A stretch of 64,000 nt of DNA from Bin87 sp965222895 (GCA_965222895.1 CBDCVB010000002.1:434001-498000); one strand, 5' to 3'; positions 51,471 to 59,961 are shown, counted from the stretch's first letter. Program-made: numbers and translations. The notes: a model not told the origin generated them from the sequence alone.

Positions 51471-52183
51471 CACACGCAAACGGGCTGGGAAATCCCGCCC
51501 GTTCTTAAGAGGGCCCGAGCTGATGCTCGGGCTCCCATATGTGTAGCTTGGCTCGGCAGTGGATGGGCATCAGCAACCACTCTGAGTCGCGGTTGTTTTA
51601 GCTTCGGCTGCGCTCTTGGCTGTAGCGTAGTCTCCCGACGATGTTGTCGGCTCCACGTGCCATCCTGCGCGCTCGGTCGCCATAGATTGGTTGGGGCAAG
51701 TTCGTTCGGGGTGAGGGACACGAGGGGGGTTAGGCCCGAGGATTCGCCGAGTTCATCAGCCGACGAGGGTTACCGGTGGGGCAAATTTTGGCAGTTGTGC
51801 GGTGGCGCCTGTGGCTCTCACCTCCGGCGTCGGCGCAGGGCCGCGTTGCAATAGCCGGACATCATGTGCCGGTGGTCGGCCGCCGACTGCCCTTCTTGGC
51901 GATGCCTGAGCGAACCTGGTTCGGCCAGGTGCTTCGCTGCCCCGAGACGTACACGCTGTTGCGGGCGCGGTCGCCTCGTGCCTTGAGACCTCAGCCACCT
52001 TAGCAACTGTCTCATACTGGCTGGCACTCTGCCCGTCAGTTTCTGTAGAACAGAGCGGGTTATGGCCGAAGACGCTGGGCTTTCCCAGGACTCGTTAGGT
52101 ACCCACTGGATGGTTGATGTCAAGGCGCTGGAGTGCATTGTCTCGCTCGTTCGTTGGTCAATCGTCCGCGACGGTGGGTCTGC
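51471..52183. other. Gene-poor stretch inside the transposon
   Basis: Beyond the hairpins at 51479-51534 no convincing gene is seen in about 650 bp. Open frames exist on both strands but are Arg/Pro/Ser-rich with no ribosome-binding site or family pattern. The stretch may be a relic, part of an unrecognised noncoding element, or regulatory DNA. Confidence 0.4.
51479..51534 (+). terminator. Two adjacent hairpins after the secreted-protein unit
   Basis: AACGGGC...GCCCGTT around TGGGAAATCCC, ending in TTCTT, then GGGCCCGAG-CTGAT-GCTCGGGCT. The first resembles an intrinsic terminator with a weak T run; the second is a strong stem without one. Confidence 0.55.
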
Positions 52184-52339
52184 TTACGCCGCGATTTTCG
52201 GTCTTTCCGCTCTCGACTTGTTCCAGTTCGGGTTCTTACACCTCGGGCAAACCCGGGGCAGGCTCAGCTTCTGGCCTTTGGGCACCCATTCGTGTTCGCA
52301 CCGCTCACAGCGGAACCCGCTGATGAGAATTTGGGCCAT
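52184..52339 (-). CDS. Small zinc-ribbon protein
   Basis: 51 residues from ATG 52339, preceded by AAGGAG at good spacing. FRCERCEHEWVPKGQKLSLP and RVCPRCKNPNWNKSRAERPK form two CxxC knuckles, a pattern of small zinc-ribbon proteins common in some bacterial lineages. Function unknown; possibly nucleic-acid binding. It is divergent from the transposase. Confidence 0.65.
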   Translation of the reverse strand: MAQILISGFRCERCEHEWVPKGQKLSLPRVCPRCKNPNWNKSRAERPKIAA

Positions 52340-52476
52340 TTCGACTCCTTGCTTCGCGTCTTTTGGGTGTGTTTGTGGCGTGGTTTGGGCCACCGCTGAC
52401 TGACATACTACCAAACCGTAAAGTTGATTGTATAGCAACTGCGGCGTTTCGCGCTTGACATCGCGACGATTGTGCC

Positions 52477-52505
52477 TTGCAGCGCTTCCACCTAACCCGT
52501 ATAAT
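52477..52505 (+). promoter_or_regulatory. Sigma-70-like promoter upstream of the transposase leader
   Basis: TTGCAG (52477-52482), 17-bp spacer, perfect TATAAT (52500-52505). Transcription would start near 52512, about 365 bp upstream of the transposase ATG. Confidence 0.6.
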
Positions 52506-52511
52506 TCGGGT

Positions 52512-52834
52512 AGCCCATTGGGCCGCGTTGGCTGACTGATTTTGGTCAGTGGCGCACAGTCGATCAGTCGGCTGAAATAGGCAGGCCGTCGGGGTTGCGT
52601 AGGAACATTCCCGGCGGCCTGTGAACACGCACCACCCTATGAGGGGCTTTTGTGCGTTTAAGGATGATAACGCAGTGAACGCGGCCCGTAAATCCCCAAT
52701 CTCCTGCTCGGAACCAAGCCCGACTGTCTCGGGCATGGTGCCCCCGGGTCAGGCTGGCGTGACCGCCGTTTGCGCACTGTCGTCGCGCACATGGGGCCGG
52801 AGCGCACGGCTTTGCCGTCGCCTCCGGCCTTTTT
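52512..52834 (+). ncRNA. Candidate structured RNA or transposase leader
   Basis: The roughly 320 bases between a good promoter and an intrinsic terminator are rich in hairpins. Examples are CTGAC/GTCAG (52536-52554), CAGGCCG...CGGCCTG with a 13-bp stem (52583-52621), ACGCAC/GTGCGT enclosing CCCT/AGGG, GCCCGA/TCGGGC, GGTCA/TGACC and TGCGC/GCGCA. No known RNA family is recognised. It may be an independent RNA or an attenuating leader of the transposase. Confidence 0.4.
52795..52834 (+). terminator. Intrinsic terminator ahead of the transposase
   Basis: GGCCGGAG pairs with CTCCGGCC around an inner ACGGC-TTT-GCCGT stem, followed by five T residues. It ends 44 bp before the transposase start. Confidence 0.7.
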
Positions 52835-52877
52835 CTCGTTTGGTGGTGCTTTCTCTCGCTGGACGGGAGGTTCAGAG

Positions 52878-54038
52878 ATGGCGAGAAGAAAGCTGGGCGC
52901 CTTTGGCAAGCCCAGGCCACAAAGAGCGGAGTCGCGGGAGTTTGCAGACCCGACCGCGACCCCAGAACCCCTCACCGCCGTACGCGAGCAGGTTCGCGTT
53001 GATAATAACGAAACTGGCAATCGCGGTCTATCTGACGACGGGGCGGTTTCCGTCGGTTCCCAGCGGTCGCGCCGGCGCGCTGGCAAGGGCAAGCGTAAGC
53101 CGCGTTTGACCCGTGCTCCCTTGAGGAGCCAGGGGTCTGATGACGCTGCGGTGTCCGATGATCCGCCACGCGTGAAGCCGTGGCGCAAACGCACCCAAGA
53201 GTGCAGCCGCAAGCGCCGCGGTCCCCGCACCGTGTTGACGGATCACCAGTGGAAACTTGCGCGTAAGCACGTGTACGGAGAGCGCGGCAAACCGGGCCGC
53301 AACGCAGAGGGCAACCGGATGAAGCTCGAAGGGATGCTCTGGATATTCCGTACCGGAGCGCCGTGGCGCGACCTGCATGAGGATTTCGGCCACTGGCTGA
53401 ACGTTTACCAGACTTTCCGGCGTTGGGCAAAGAATGGTGTGTTCTTGGCGCTCTTCCTGACGCTGGCAAAGGACTATGATCTGAAGGTGGTCATGGTGGA
53501 CGGAACCTTCGTCAAGGTTCACCAGCATGGGACAGGCGCCCCGAAGGACGGGGCATCGAGGGAGGAGAGCCAAGCCAATCAAGCGATTGGTAAAAGCCGC
53601 GGCGGGTTGAATACCAAGCTGATGGCAGTGATGGACCGTCGCGGCAGATTGGTGATGTTCTCGCTGGTGCCAGGAAACGCCGACGAGGGCAAGCAGTTGA
53701 TAGCCATGCTTGACGAATTGGACACCGAACAGATTGATGAGCTGCTCGGCGATAAGGCCTTTGATCGCAACTCGATTCGCGAGCTGTTGCGCCAGATGGG
53801 TATCAAGACCACCGTGCCGTCGAAACGGAACCGGAGGGTACCGATTCTCTACGACGTGTGGTCGTACAAGGGGCGGCATTTGATAGAGAATGTTTTCGCC
53901 GACATGAAGGAATTCAGGGGCATTGCAACGCGGTACCACAAGCTGGCCTCAGCCTTCTGTGCCGGCCTGCACTTGGTGTCTTGGCACCTGAGGACCAGGG
54001 GACGGAAATCCCGGTCGTCGAAGTACTTGGAGAGTTAG
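52878..54038 (+). CDS. IS5-family transposase
   Basis: 386 residues from ATG 52878 (GGGAGG upstream). Core homology begins near residue 110: TDHQWKLARKHVYGERGKPG, EGMLWIFRTGAPWRDLHEDF, then the DDE residues in VVMVDGTFVKVHQHG, ELLGDKAFDRNSIRELL and HLIENVFADMKEFRGIATRY. The first 110 residues are a basic, low-complexity extension (GKGKRKPRLTRAP, RKRTQECSRKRRG) not found in typical members, possibly DNA-binding or spurious. Together with the CTAG duplication this enzyme likely moved the element. Confidence 0.88.
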   Translation: MARRKLGAFGKPRPQRAESREFADPTATPEPLTAVREQVRVDNNETGNRGLSDDGAVSVGSQRSRRRAGKGKRKPRLTRAPLRSQGSDDAAVSDDPPRVKPWRKRTQECSRKRRGPRTVLTDHQWKLARKHVYGERGKPGRNAEGNRMKLEGMLWIFRTGAPWRDLHEDFGHWLNVYQTFRRWAKNGVFLALFLTLAKDYDLKVVMVDGTFVKVHQHGTGAPKDGASREESQANQAIGKSRGGLNTKLMAVMDRRGRLVMFSLVPGNADEGKQLIAMLDELDTEQIDELLGDKAFDRNSIRELLRQMGIKTTVPSKRNRRVPILYDVWSYKGRHLIENVFADMKEFRGIATRYHKLASAFCAGLHLVSWHLRTRGRKSRSSKYLES

Positions 54039-54232
54039 TTCCGCAGTTTTTCTTCACTGGTTGGTCTGGCTCCGCGTCGCCGGAGCCATGTATGGCCGGC
54101 GTGTTCAGCTGAGCATCCCGGGGATTTTTTGGTGGCGGTTTGCCTATGCTACTTACTCTGCATTGTTAGTCCGAAAGTCGCTGACTTTCTTTTTCAAGTG
54201 TGGCATATTGGCGAGGGACGTATGAGGCGTCC

Positions 54233-54247
54233 ATTCGTTAACAGGCC
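54233..54247. repeat. Right terminal inverted repeat
   Basis: ATTCGTTAACAGGCC, followed by the CTAG target duplication at 54248-54251. Pairs with 48409-48423. Confidence 0.88.
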
Positions 54248-54251
54248 CTAG

Positions 54252-55360
54252 TGCGGGGATTGCAGGAAATGCAGCAGGATAGCCCGCAGCGGTGGAGCAT
54301 CGTGCAGAAGCAGACCGGAGCCGACCGTCTGAGCATCGGCGGTGCGCTGGCCGCCAACGGGCACGGTCGCGGCCTGACCTATCAGCCCATCGTGCAGGAC
54401 GTGGAGGCTTTCGACATCATGGATGCTGACGGTAACTCTTTAAGTTGCAGTCGCACCGAAAACCCAGAACTGTTCAGCCTGGCCATCGGCGGCTACGGTC
54501 TTTTCGGCGTGATCACCGCCGTGACCCTCCGACTGATGCCGGCCCACCGGGTGCAGCGCGCCGTCGAGATAACCACGGTGGACCAGCTGCAACGACTGTT
54601 CCCGGCGCGCATCGCCGACGGGTTCACCTACGGCGATTTTCAGTACAAAACCGACGAGACCTCACCGGGGTTCCTGCGCGATGGTGTGCTGTCCTGTTAC
54701 CGCCCCGTGCCTGAGGTTCCAACCGAACGTAGCGGCGCACCCCAGAGATTGCTGTCCGAGGACGACTGGCGCCGTCTTTTGTATTGGTCCCACGCCGACA
54801 AGGCCCGCGCCTTCGACGAGTACGCCGGTTTCTACCGCAGCACTGACGGCCAGACCTACGACAGCGACACCTTCCAGCTGAGCATGTACATCGACGACTA
54901 CCATCGCGAGCTAGACCAGCGTCTCGGAGCCACCGCCCCGGGCACCGAAACGATCACCGAGTTGTATGTGCCCCTGCCGGCCCTGGCCGACTTCATGAAC
55001 GCCGCCGGCCGGGAACTGCGCCGCCGGCAAGCCAACGTCATCTACGGCACCATTCGTCTCATCGAGCAGGATGACGTAACGTTCCTGAACTGGGCCCGTC
55101 AACCCTACGCCTGCATCGTTTTCAACCTGCACGTCGAACACACCGAGTCGGGGATTGACCACGCTGCTGACGCGCTGCGGGCGCTCATTGACCTGGCCCA
55201 CGACCGGAACGGCAGCTATTTCCTCACGTATAACAGGTTCGCTACGCCGGAGCAGCTAAACCGGTGCTATCCCCAGTTCGACGAATTCCTGGCCCTCAAG
55301 CGCAAATACGATCCCAACGGCATTTTTTCCAGCGACTGGCACCGCGCCTACGCCGGATAA
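54252..55360 (+). pseudogene. FAD-linked oxidase, 3' part (split by transposon)
   Basis: Continues the frame of 48135-48408. SDLVRGLQEM bridges the repaired junction, then QKQTGADRLSIGGALAANGH and GRGLTYQPIVQDVEAFDIMD complete the FAD-binding domain, with FSLAIGGYGLFGVITAVTLR. The remaining 250 residues are the substrate domain, ending FLALKRKYDPNGIFSSDW, a common berberine-bridge/VAO-type terminus. No separate start with a ribosome-binding site is convincing, so the part is probably silent. Confidence 0.85.
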
Positions 55361-55371
55361 ACGTGAGGGAC

Positions 55372-55869
55372 ATGACCAACAACATCGACCGACTGCTGGT
55401 CGGCGCCGCAATGATCCTGTCGATGGCCTTCCTGCTGCGGGTCATTGGGCAGGCGGTGCAATGGTGGGTTCCCCAACCCTGGCTACCCCCCTTCGACGCT
55501 TGGCAGGGCAGCGGCATACCCTACCCCGTCCTACTGGCATTCCAGGCGGCCATCCTGGTGTTGCAGGCCTACGTGCTCACGCGCATGGCCCAGGCCCACC
55601 GCATGATGGGCCTGCGGGCCAGCCGGGCACTCATCGTTCTGGGAGCCGTGTATTTCGCGGTGATGGCGTTGCGGCTATTGGCCGGGCTTGCCATCTGGAC
55701 TGACACGCACTGGTTCACCAGCTGGATATCCATAGTGTTTCACCTAGTGCTGGCAACCATCGTAATGCTGTGGGGCTGGCATCAGGTGGAGGTCCTCCCT
55801 CACTCAAACCAACTACCGGATGGTTATCACCCTCATCCCAACCCACTCCCATCAAGGGAGAGGGAATGA
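55372..55869 (+). CDS. Small four-helix membrane protein with repeat-derived tail
   Basis: 165 residues from ATG 55372 (GTGAGG upstream), 11 bp after the FAD oxidase. Four hydrophobic helices (LLVGAAMILSMAFLLRVIGQ, VLLAFQAAILVLQAYVLTRM, LIVLGAVYFAVMALRLLAGL, ISIVFHLVLATIVMLWGWH). The last 15 residues (HPHPNPLPSRERE) are encoded by the CCCTCACCCC-type repeat, which has replaced or extended the native C-terminus. Function unknown. Confidence 0.6.
   Translation: MTNNIDRLLVGAAMILSMAFLLRVIGQAVQWWVPQPWLPPFDAWQGSGIPYPVLLAFQAAILVLQAYVLTRMAQAHRMMGLRASRALIVLGAVYFAVMALRLLAGLAIWTDTHWFTSWISIVFHLVLATIVMLWGWHQVEVLPHSNQLPDGYHPHPNPLPSRERE
55826..55866. repeat. CCCTCACCCC-type repeat within a gene end
   Basis: CACCCTCATCCCAACCCACT, then CATCAAGGGAGAGGGA. 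It overlaps the 3' end of the gene at 55372 and supplies its stop region. Confidence 0.75.
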
Positions 55870-55881
55870 GGCCCGGTCATA

Positions 55882-56199
55882 ATGGACACCACTTTCCGAC
55901 GGCGCTGCCAACTGGCGCTGACCCACCCGGTAACCGTCGGCGCTTTGGGCATCCTGCTGCTCAACGACCTGGCGCTCAAGCAGTTGTGGGCGAACCCGTG
56001 AACGACGGGGAAGCTCAGAGACCTGGCGTGGGTGGCGTTCGCGTCGCCGCTGCTGGCCTTCCCGCTGGCTCTGCTGGTGCGTCAGCACCGACGGGGGCAG
56101 CAGGCGGAGTGGGTCGTGGCATACGTTGGGCTCCAGTTCTACCTGATCGGCAAACATCCGCGCAACCCGGAAAGTCTTAAAACTTCCATGTTTGACTAG
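55882..56199 (+). pseudogene. Small membrane-protein gene with an in-frame TGA
   Basis: ATG 55882 reads 39 codons ending in DLALKQLWANP, then TGA (55999-56001), then 65 more codons in the same frame (TTGKLRDLAWVAFASPLLAF, PLALLVRQHRRG, QQAEWVVAYVGLQFYLIGKH) to TAG 56197. The join NP-W-TTGKLRD matches a family pattern NxWLTGKLSD, so TGA stands where Trp (TGG) is expected. Likely one nonsense mutation; UGA decoding is less likely because nearby genes use TGG for Trp and TGA as stop. Confidence 0.65.
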
Positions 56200-56214
56200 C
56201 GAGGGCCTGAACCC

Positions 56215-57252
56215 ATGCGCTATCCCTGGGCCAACATTCTGCTCGTCGTGCTGGTGGTTGCCGAGTTGATCAACCGACTACCTGGGTCTGACCCACTCCA
56301 ACCCGGAGTGGATTGCTGCCATGCACCCGCACCGGATATTTGGCTTTACCATACTGGCGCTGTTCATCTGGAAGTCGCGCAACATTCTGGGTTCCGTGAG
56401 GTCGGCGCACAACTGGCAGACGTCGGGGCCGGCGATGCTGTGGTCGATAATCCTGCTGGTGGGGTTGCTGACGGTGTTGGGGCTCGGCCTCGCGTGGAGC
56501 CATTTCGGCTACTACAACTGGCTGGGTTTCTCCGGCGCCACTATCCATATGAACCTGGCGCTGGCGCTGGCGCTGCTGCCGCTACTCATCGCCCGCGCGC
56601 TGCGGCACCGCATCAGCTTCCGGGTCAGATACGATTCGGACCGACGCAACGCGCTACGCATCGGCGGGCTGGCCGTGGCGGGTTTTATGCTGTGGCGCAC
56701 CTCGGAGTTTACCAACGTCCTGACCGACGGCCCGGGCGCCAGCCGTCGTTATACTGGGTCCCATCCCGAAGACGGCGACGACTTCCCGGTTACCAGGTGG
56801 CGGAACGACAAAATCCCCAGTATCAACACCGACCGGTGGCGACTGCGGGTGGATGGTCACGTCGAGCATCCCTACAAGCTGAGCCTTGCCGAGCTGCAGG
56901 GCTGGCAGCATCGGCTACCGCAACCCTGGACTGCACGGGCGGCTGGTATACCACCCGAGAGTGGGAAGGCGTGCTGGTATCGCAGCTGTTGAGTCGTGCC
57001 CAGCCCAAACCGGGCGCCGGCAGTATCACCATCCGTTCCCGCACCGGCTATTTCCGCCGATACTCACTGCCGGAGGCGGGGCGTGCCATCCTAGCCAGCC
57101 GCGTGAACGGGGCGCCGCTAGCTCCCGGCCACGGCTTTCCGGCGCGGATGGTCAAGCCACACAAGCGCGGCTACGATTGGGTGAAGTGGGTGGATTCCAT
57201 TACGGTGAACGATACTGGCAAGTTCTGGCAACCGCCCCTGCCACTGACGTGA
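56215..57252 (+). pseudogene. Cytochrome-b-like/molybdopterin oxidoreductase gene with two frame breaks
   Basis: Frame one (56215 on) gives MRYPWANILLVVLVVAELIN; the product then continues in another frame from about 56272 (DYLGLTHSNPEW, MHPHRIFGFTILALFIWKSR and about four membrane helices, then RLRVDGHVEHPYKLSLAELQ). At about 56920 it returns to the first frame (ATLDCTGGWYTTREWEGVLV ... HGFPARMVKPHKRGYDWVKW). DCTGGWYT includes the expected Mo-ligand cysteine of sulfite-oxidase-like domains. Two compensating shifts imply decay or sequence errors. Confidence 0.68.
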
Positions 57253-57699
57253 GGGCAAGGGGGCAATCAGAAGCAGGATTTTTGGGCTGGGCGGGCGATC
57301 TGGGTAATCGAACTAATCTGGTGGATACTGTTTCCTACGATTTCACCCTCACCCCAACCCTCTCCCATCAAGGGAGAGGGGGAGAACCGTCATTTACCCG
57401 AATCCGGTGAATTACGATATGCCGTCATGCCGGCCTTGAGCTGGAATCCAGAGCGGTTGGTTGCGGTTGGTTAGGGACCAATCGTATGTAATCGAGGTTT
57501 TTCCGGGTCCTGGCTTTCGCCGTAGCGAATTGTCGATGAATAATCCAAATGGCCGGGTAACATGATGCGCCAGGGTTGGGACGGCGGTTATGTCTGTGCT
57601 AAAATCTGGCCGTAAGCACTAGAAAGACTTGTTGATGCGGCGTCGCTCTGGCCGCCCACCGTAAATGTTCCGCCAATCTAACTCATCGCGAGGTGCCGT
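57253..57699. other. Gene-free stretch with repeats
   Basis: 447 bp without a convincing gene. It contains the CCCTCACCCC repeat (57344-57382) and a short CGTCATGCCGGCCTTGAGCT motif near 57423 known as a common dispersed type. GCTAAAATCTGG near 57598 may hold a weak -10 for the next gene, whose site GAGGTG lies at 57689-57694. Confidence 0.5.
57344..57382. repeat. CCCTCACCCC-type repeat, copy near 57 kb
   Basis: TCACCCTCACCCCAACCCTC, then CCATCAAGGGAGAGGGGGA; almost identical to copies 1 and 3. Confidence 0.75.
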
Positions 57700-59961
57700 A
57701 TGGTGAATATCGTACTATCCAACACCACTTACAACGTCGTGGGGACACGACCCGTCCGCCATGATGGCGCTGACAAGGTTACCGGTCGCGCCAAGTACGG
57801 CGGCGACTTTGCTATGAACGGAATGCTGCACGGCAAGGTGCTGCGCAGTCCACACGCCCACGCGCGCATCAAGTCCATTGACACGTCGGCTGCCGAGGCA
57901 TTTCCCGGAGTGCGGGCCGTAGTTACCGGCGCCGACCTCCCCATCGCCAGCAAGGACAACCCGTCCCTGTCGGCGCGCGCCAACAGCGACAACGTTCTGG
58001 CGGGAGCCAAGGTGCTCTACCGTGGCCATCCCATCGCCGCCGTTGCCGCCGACTCGGTGCACGTGGCCGAGGAAGCCGTGGAGCTCATCAAGGTGGAGTA
58101 CGAAGTGCTGCGCGCCAATTCCAACGTGCTGGATGCGATGAAGGACGACGCCGACCTGTTGCACGACGACCTGACCACTAACGAATTCGGCGAGGCCACC
58201 GACCAGCACAGCAACATCGCCACGCGCTTCCAGTACGAAACGGGCGACATCGACAAGGGTTTTGCCGAGGCCGACCACGTCGTCGAACGCGAATTCAGCA
58301 CCCGAACGGTTCATCAAGGTTACATTGAGCCCCAGAACGCCTCGGCGCTCTGGAACACGGATGGCTACCTGACCGTGTGGACCAGCACTCAGGGCGCATT
58401 CACTACCCGCGATGCCCTGGCCGGCGTGCTGGAAATCCCGGTGTCGCGCATCAAGGTTGTCCCCATGGAGATTGGCGGCGGTTTTGGCGGCAAGATTCCG
58501 CTGTACCTGGAGCCGCTGGCCGCCCTGCTGTCCCAGAAGACGGGCAACCCGGTCAAGATGCAAATGACCCGCACCGAGACATTTGAGTCAACCGGCCCGA
58601 CCTCCGGTTCCTGGTTCAAGGTGAAGATGGGCGCCAAAAACGACGGGACCATCGTGGCCGCCGATGCGGTGTTGTGCTACGAGGCTGGCGCGTTCCCCGG
58701 CTCGCAGGTTACCGCCGGCGCCCAGTGTGTCTTTGCGCCCTACGAAATTGCCAACCAGCGCGTTGAAGGCTACGACGTGGTAACCAACAAGCCGCGTGTT
58801 GCCGCCTACCGGGCCCCCGGCGCTCCCATATCCGCGTTTGGAGGCGAGCAGATTGTCGATGAGTTGGCCCGGGCGTGCGGGATGGACCCGCTGGAATTCC
58901 GCCTCAAGAACGCCAGCAAAGAGGGCACCCGCCGAGTGGACGGGCCCGAGTTTCCGGTAATTGGCAACATCGAAACTCTGGAAGCCGCCCGTAATACCGA
59001 CCACTACCAGTCGGAGTTGTCCGGCCCCAACCGTGGCCGGGGCGTGGCCAATGGCTTCTGGTTCAACGTCGGTCTCGCCTCCAGCGCCAGCATCAGCGTG
59101 CACGCCGACGGCACCATCGCTTTGGTGGAGGGTTCCACCGACATCGGCGGCACCCGCGCCTCTATCGCGATGCAGGCTGCCGAAGTGCTGGGCATTCCGG
59201 CTGAGGATGTGCGCCCCAGCGTCGGTGACACCGACTCGGTGGGCTTCACGTTCCTTACGGGCGGCAGCCGCACCACCTTCGCCACCGGCTGGGCCGCTCA
59301 CGACTGCGCCCAGGAAATCAAGCGCAAGATGATCGAACGCGCCGGTCAGATCTGGGACAAGGATCCCGCTGAGATTGACCTTGCGGACGGCATTTTCAAG
59401 CACAACTCCGACGAGGACCTGCAGATGTCCTTCAAGGAACTGTCCGCGCAGCTGGGTCGCACCGGTGGCCCCATTTCCGCTCAGGTCAGCGTGAACCCTG
59501 GCGGAGTGGGCAGCGCCTTTGGCACCCACGTCGTCGACGTTGAAGTTGACCCTGACACCGGCAAGGTGGAAATCCTGCGTTACACCGCCGTTCAGGACGT
59601 CGGCAAGGCCGTGCACCCCAGCTATGTCGAAGGGCAGATGCAGGGCGGCGCGGTGCAGGGCATTGGCTGGGCCCTCAACGAAGAGTACTTCATGAACGAC
59701 GACGGCAACATGGCAAACTCCAGCTTCCTAGACTATCGGATGCCGACCAGCCTGGACCTGCCGATGATTGAAACCGTCATCGTGGAGAAGGCCAACCCTG
59801 GCCATCCGTATGGGGTGCGCGGTGTCGGTGAGGTGCCTATCGTTCCCCCGATGGCTGCCATCGCCAACGCGATTCACGATGCCCTGGGCGTGCGCATGGG
59901 ATCGCTGCCCATGTCTCCGGGCGCGGTATTGGAAGAACTCTGGAACCAGAACGGCGTCTAA
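57700..59961 (+). CDS. Xanthine dehydrogenase/CoxL-type molybdopterin large subunit
   Basis: 753 residues. TGRAKYGGDFAMNGMLHGKV and RSPHAHARIKSIDTSAAEAF open the N-terminal domain; VVPMEIGGGFGGKIPLYLEP is the Mo-cofactor GGFGGK motif; VAAYRAPGAPISAFGGEQIV is the active-site loop of the xanthine-dehydrogenase kind (not AYRCSFR of form I CO dehydrogenase); VRGVGEVPIVPPMAAIANAI carries the catalytic Glu. No [2Fe-2S] or FAD subunit lies nearby, so partners must be elsewhere. Substrate unknown. The CoxD/CoxE-like proteins in this window could mature it. Confidence 0.92.
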   Translation: MVNIVLSNTTYNVVGTRPVRHDGADKVTGRAKYGGDFAMNGMLHGKVLRSPHAHARIKSIDTSAAEAFPGVRAVVTGADLPIASKDNPSLSARANSDNVLAGAKVLYRGHPIAAVAADSVHVAEEAVELIKVEYEVLRANSNVLDAMKDDADLLHDDLTTNEFGEATDQHSNIATRFQYETGDIDKGFAEADHVVEREFSTRTVHQGYIEPQNASALWNTDGYLTVWTSTQGAFTTRDALAGVLEIPVSRIKVVPMEIGGGFGGKIPLYLEPLAALLSQKTGNPVKMQMTRTETFESTGPTSGSWFKVKMGAKNDGTIVAADAVLCYEAGAFPGSQVTAGAQCVFAPYEIANQRVEGYDVVTNKPRVAAYRAPGAPISAFGGEQIVDELARACGMDPLEFRLKNASKEGTRRVDGPEFPVIGNIETLEAARNTDHYQSELSGPNRGRGVANGFWFNVGLASSASISVHADGTIALVEGSTDIGGTRASIAMQAAEVLGIPAEDVRPSVGDTDSVGFTFLTGGSRTTFATGWAAHDCAQEIKRKMIERAGQIWDKDPAEIDLADGIFKHNSDEDLQMSFKELSAQLGRTGGPISAQVSVNPGGVGSAFGTHVVDVEVDPDTGKVEILRYTAVQDVGKAVHPSYVEGQMQGGAVQGIGWALNEEYFMNDDGNMANSSFLDYRMPTSLDLPMIETVIVEKANPGHPYGVRGVGEVPIVPPMAAIANAIHDALGVRMGSLPMSPGAVLEELWNQNGV

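Larger units (their letters stand above)
52340..52877. other. Intergenic stretch with a promoter, structured segment and terminator
   Basis: 538 bp between divergent genes. It contains the promoter at 52477-52505, a hairpin-rich segment (candidate RNA), a terminator at 52795-52834, and GGGAGG (52865-52870) for the transposase start. A TTGACA at 52455 is too far from any -10 to be used. Confidence 0.5.
48409..54247 (+). mobile_element. 5.84 kb IS5-type transposon with TnpB and cargo genes
   Basis: The ends are 15-bp near-perfect inverted repeats with 4-bp CTAG direct duplications outside them. CTAG fits the YTAR target known for IS5 elements, and an IS5-family transposase lies near the right end (52878). 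Removing the element and one CTAG rejoins the FAD oxidase frame exactly, which identifies the boundaries. Inside from left: tnpB (minus), a secreted-protein gene, a 36-residue membrane peptide, two hairpins, a zinc-ribbon gene (minus), a promoter with a possible structured RNA, and the transposase. Ordinary IS5 elements are about 1-1.5 kb, so over 4 kb is cargo or nested insertion. Confidence 0.82.

Noticed and set aside
51818..52138. A 106-codon minus-strand frame inside the transposon
   Set aside because: Arg/Ser/Pro-rich with no ribosome-binding site or family pattern; treated as noncoding.
52455..52505. TTGACA at 52455 as the -35 of the TATAAT at 52500
   Set aside because: The spacing is about 39 bp, too long; TTGCAG at 52477 with 17 bp is the better partner.
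58588..59616. A 342-codon minus-strand frame
   Set aside because: It is antisense to the molybdopterin large subunit.
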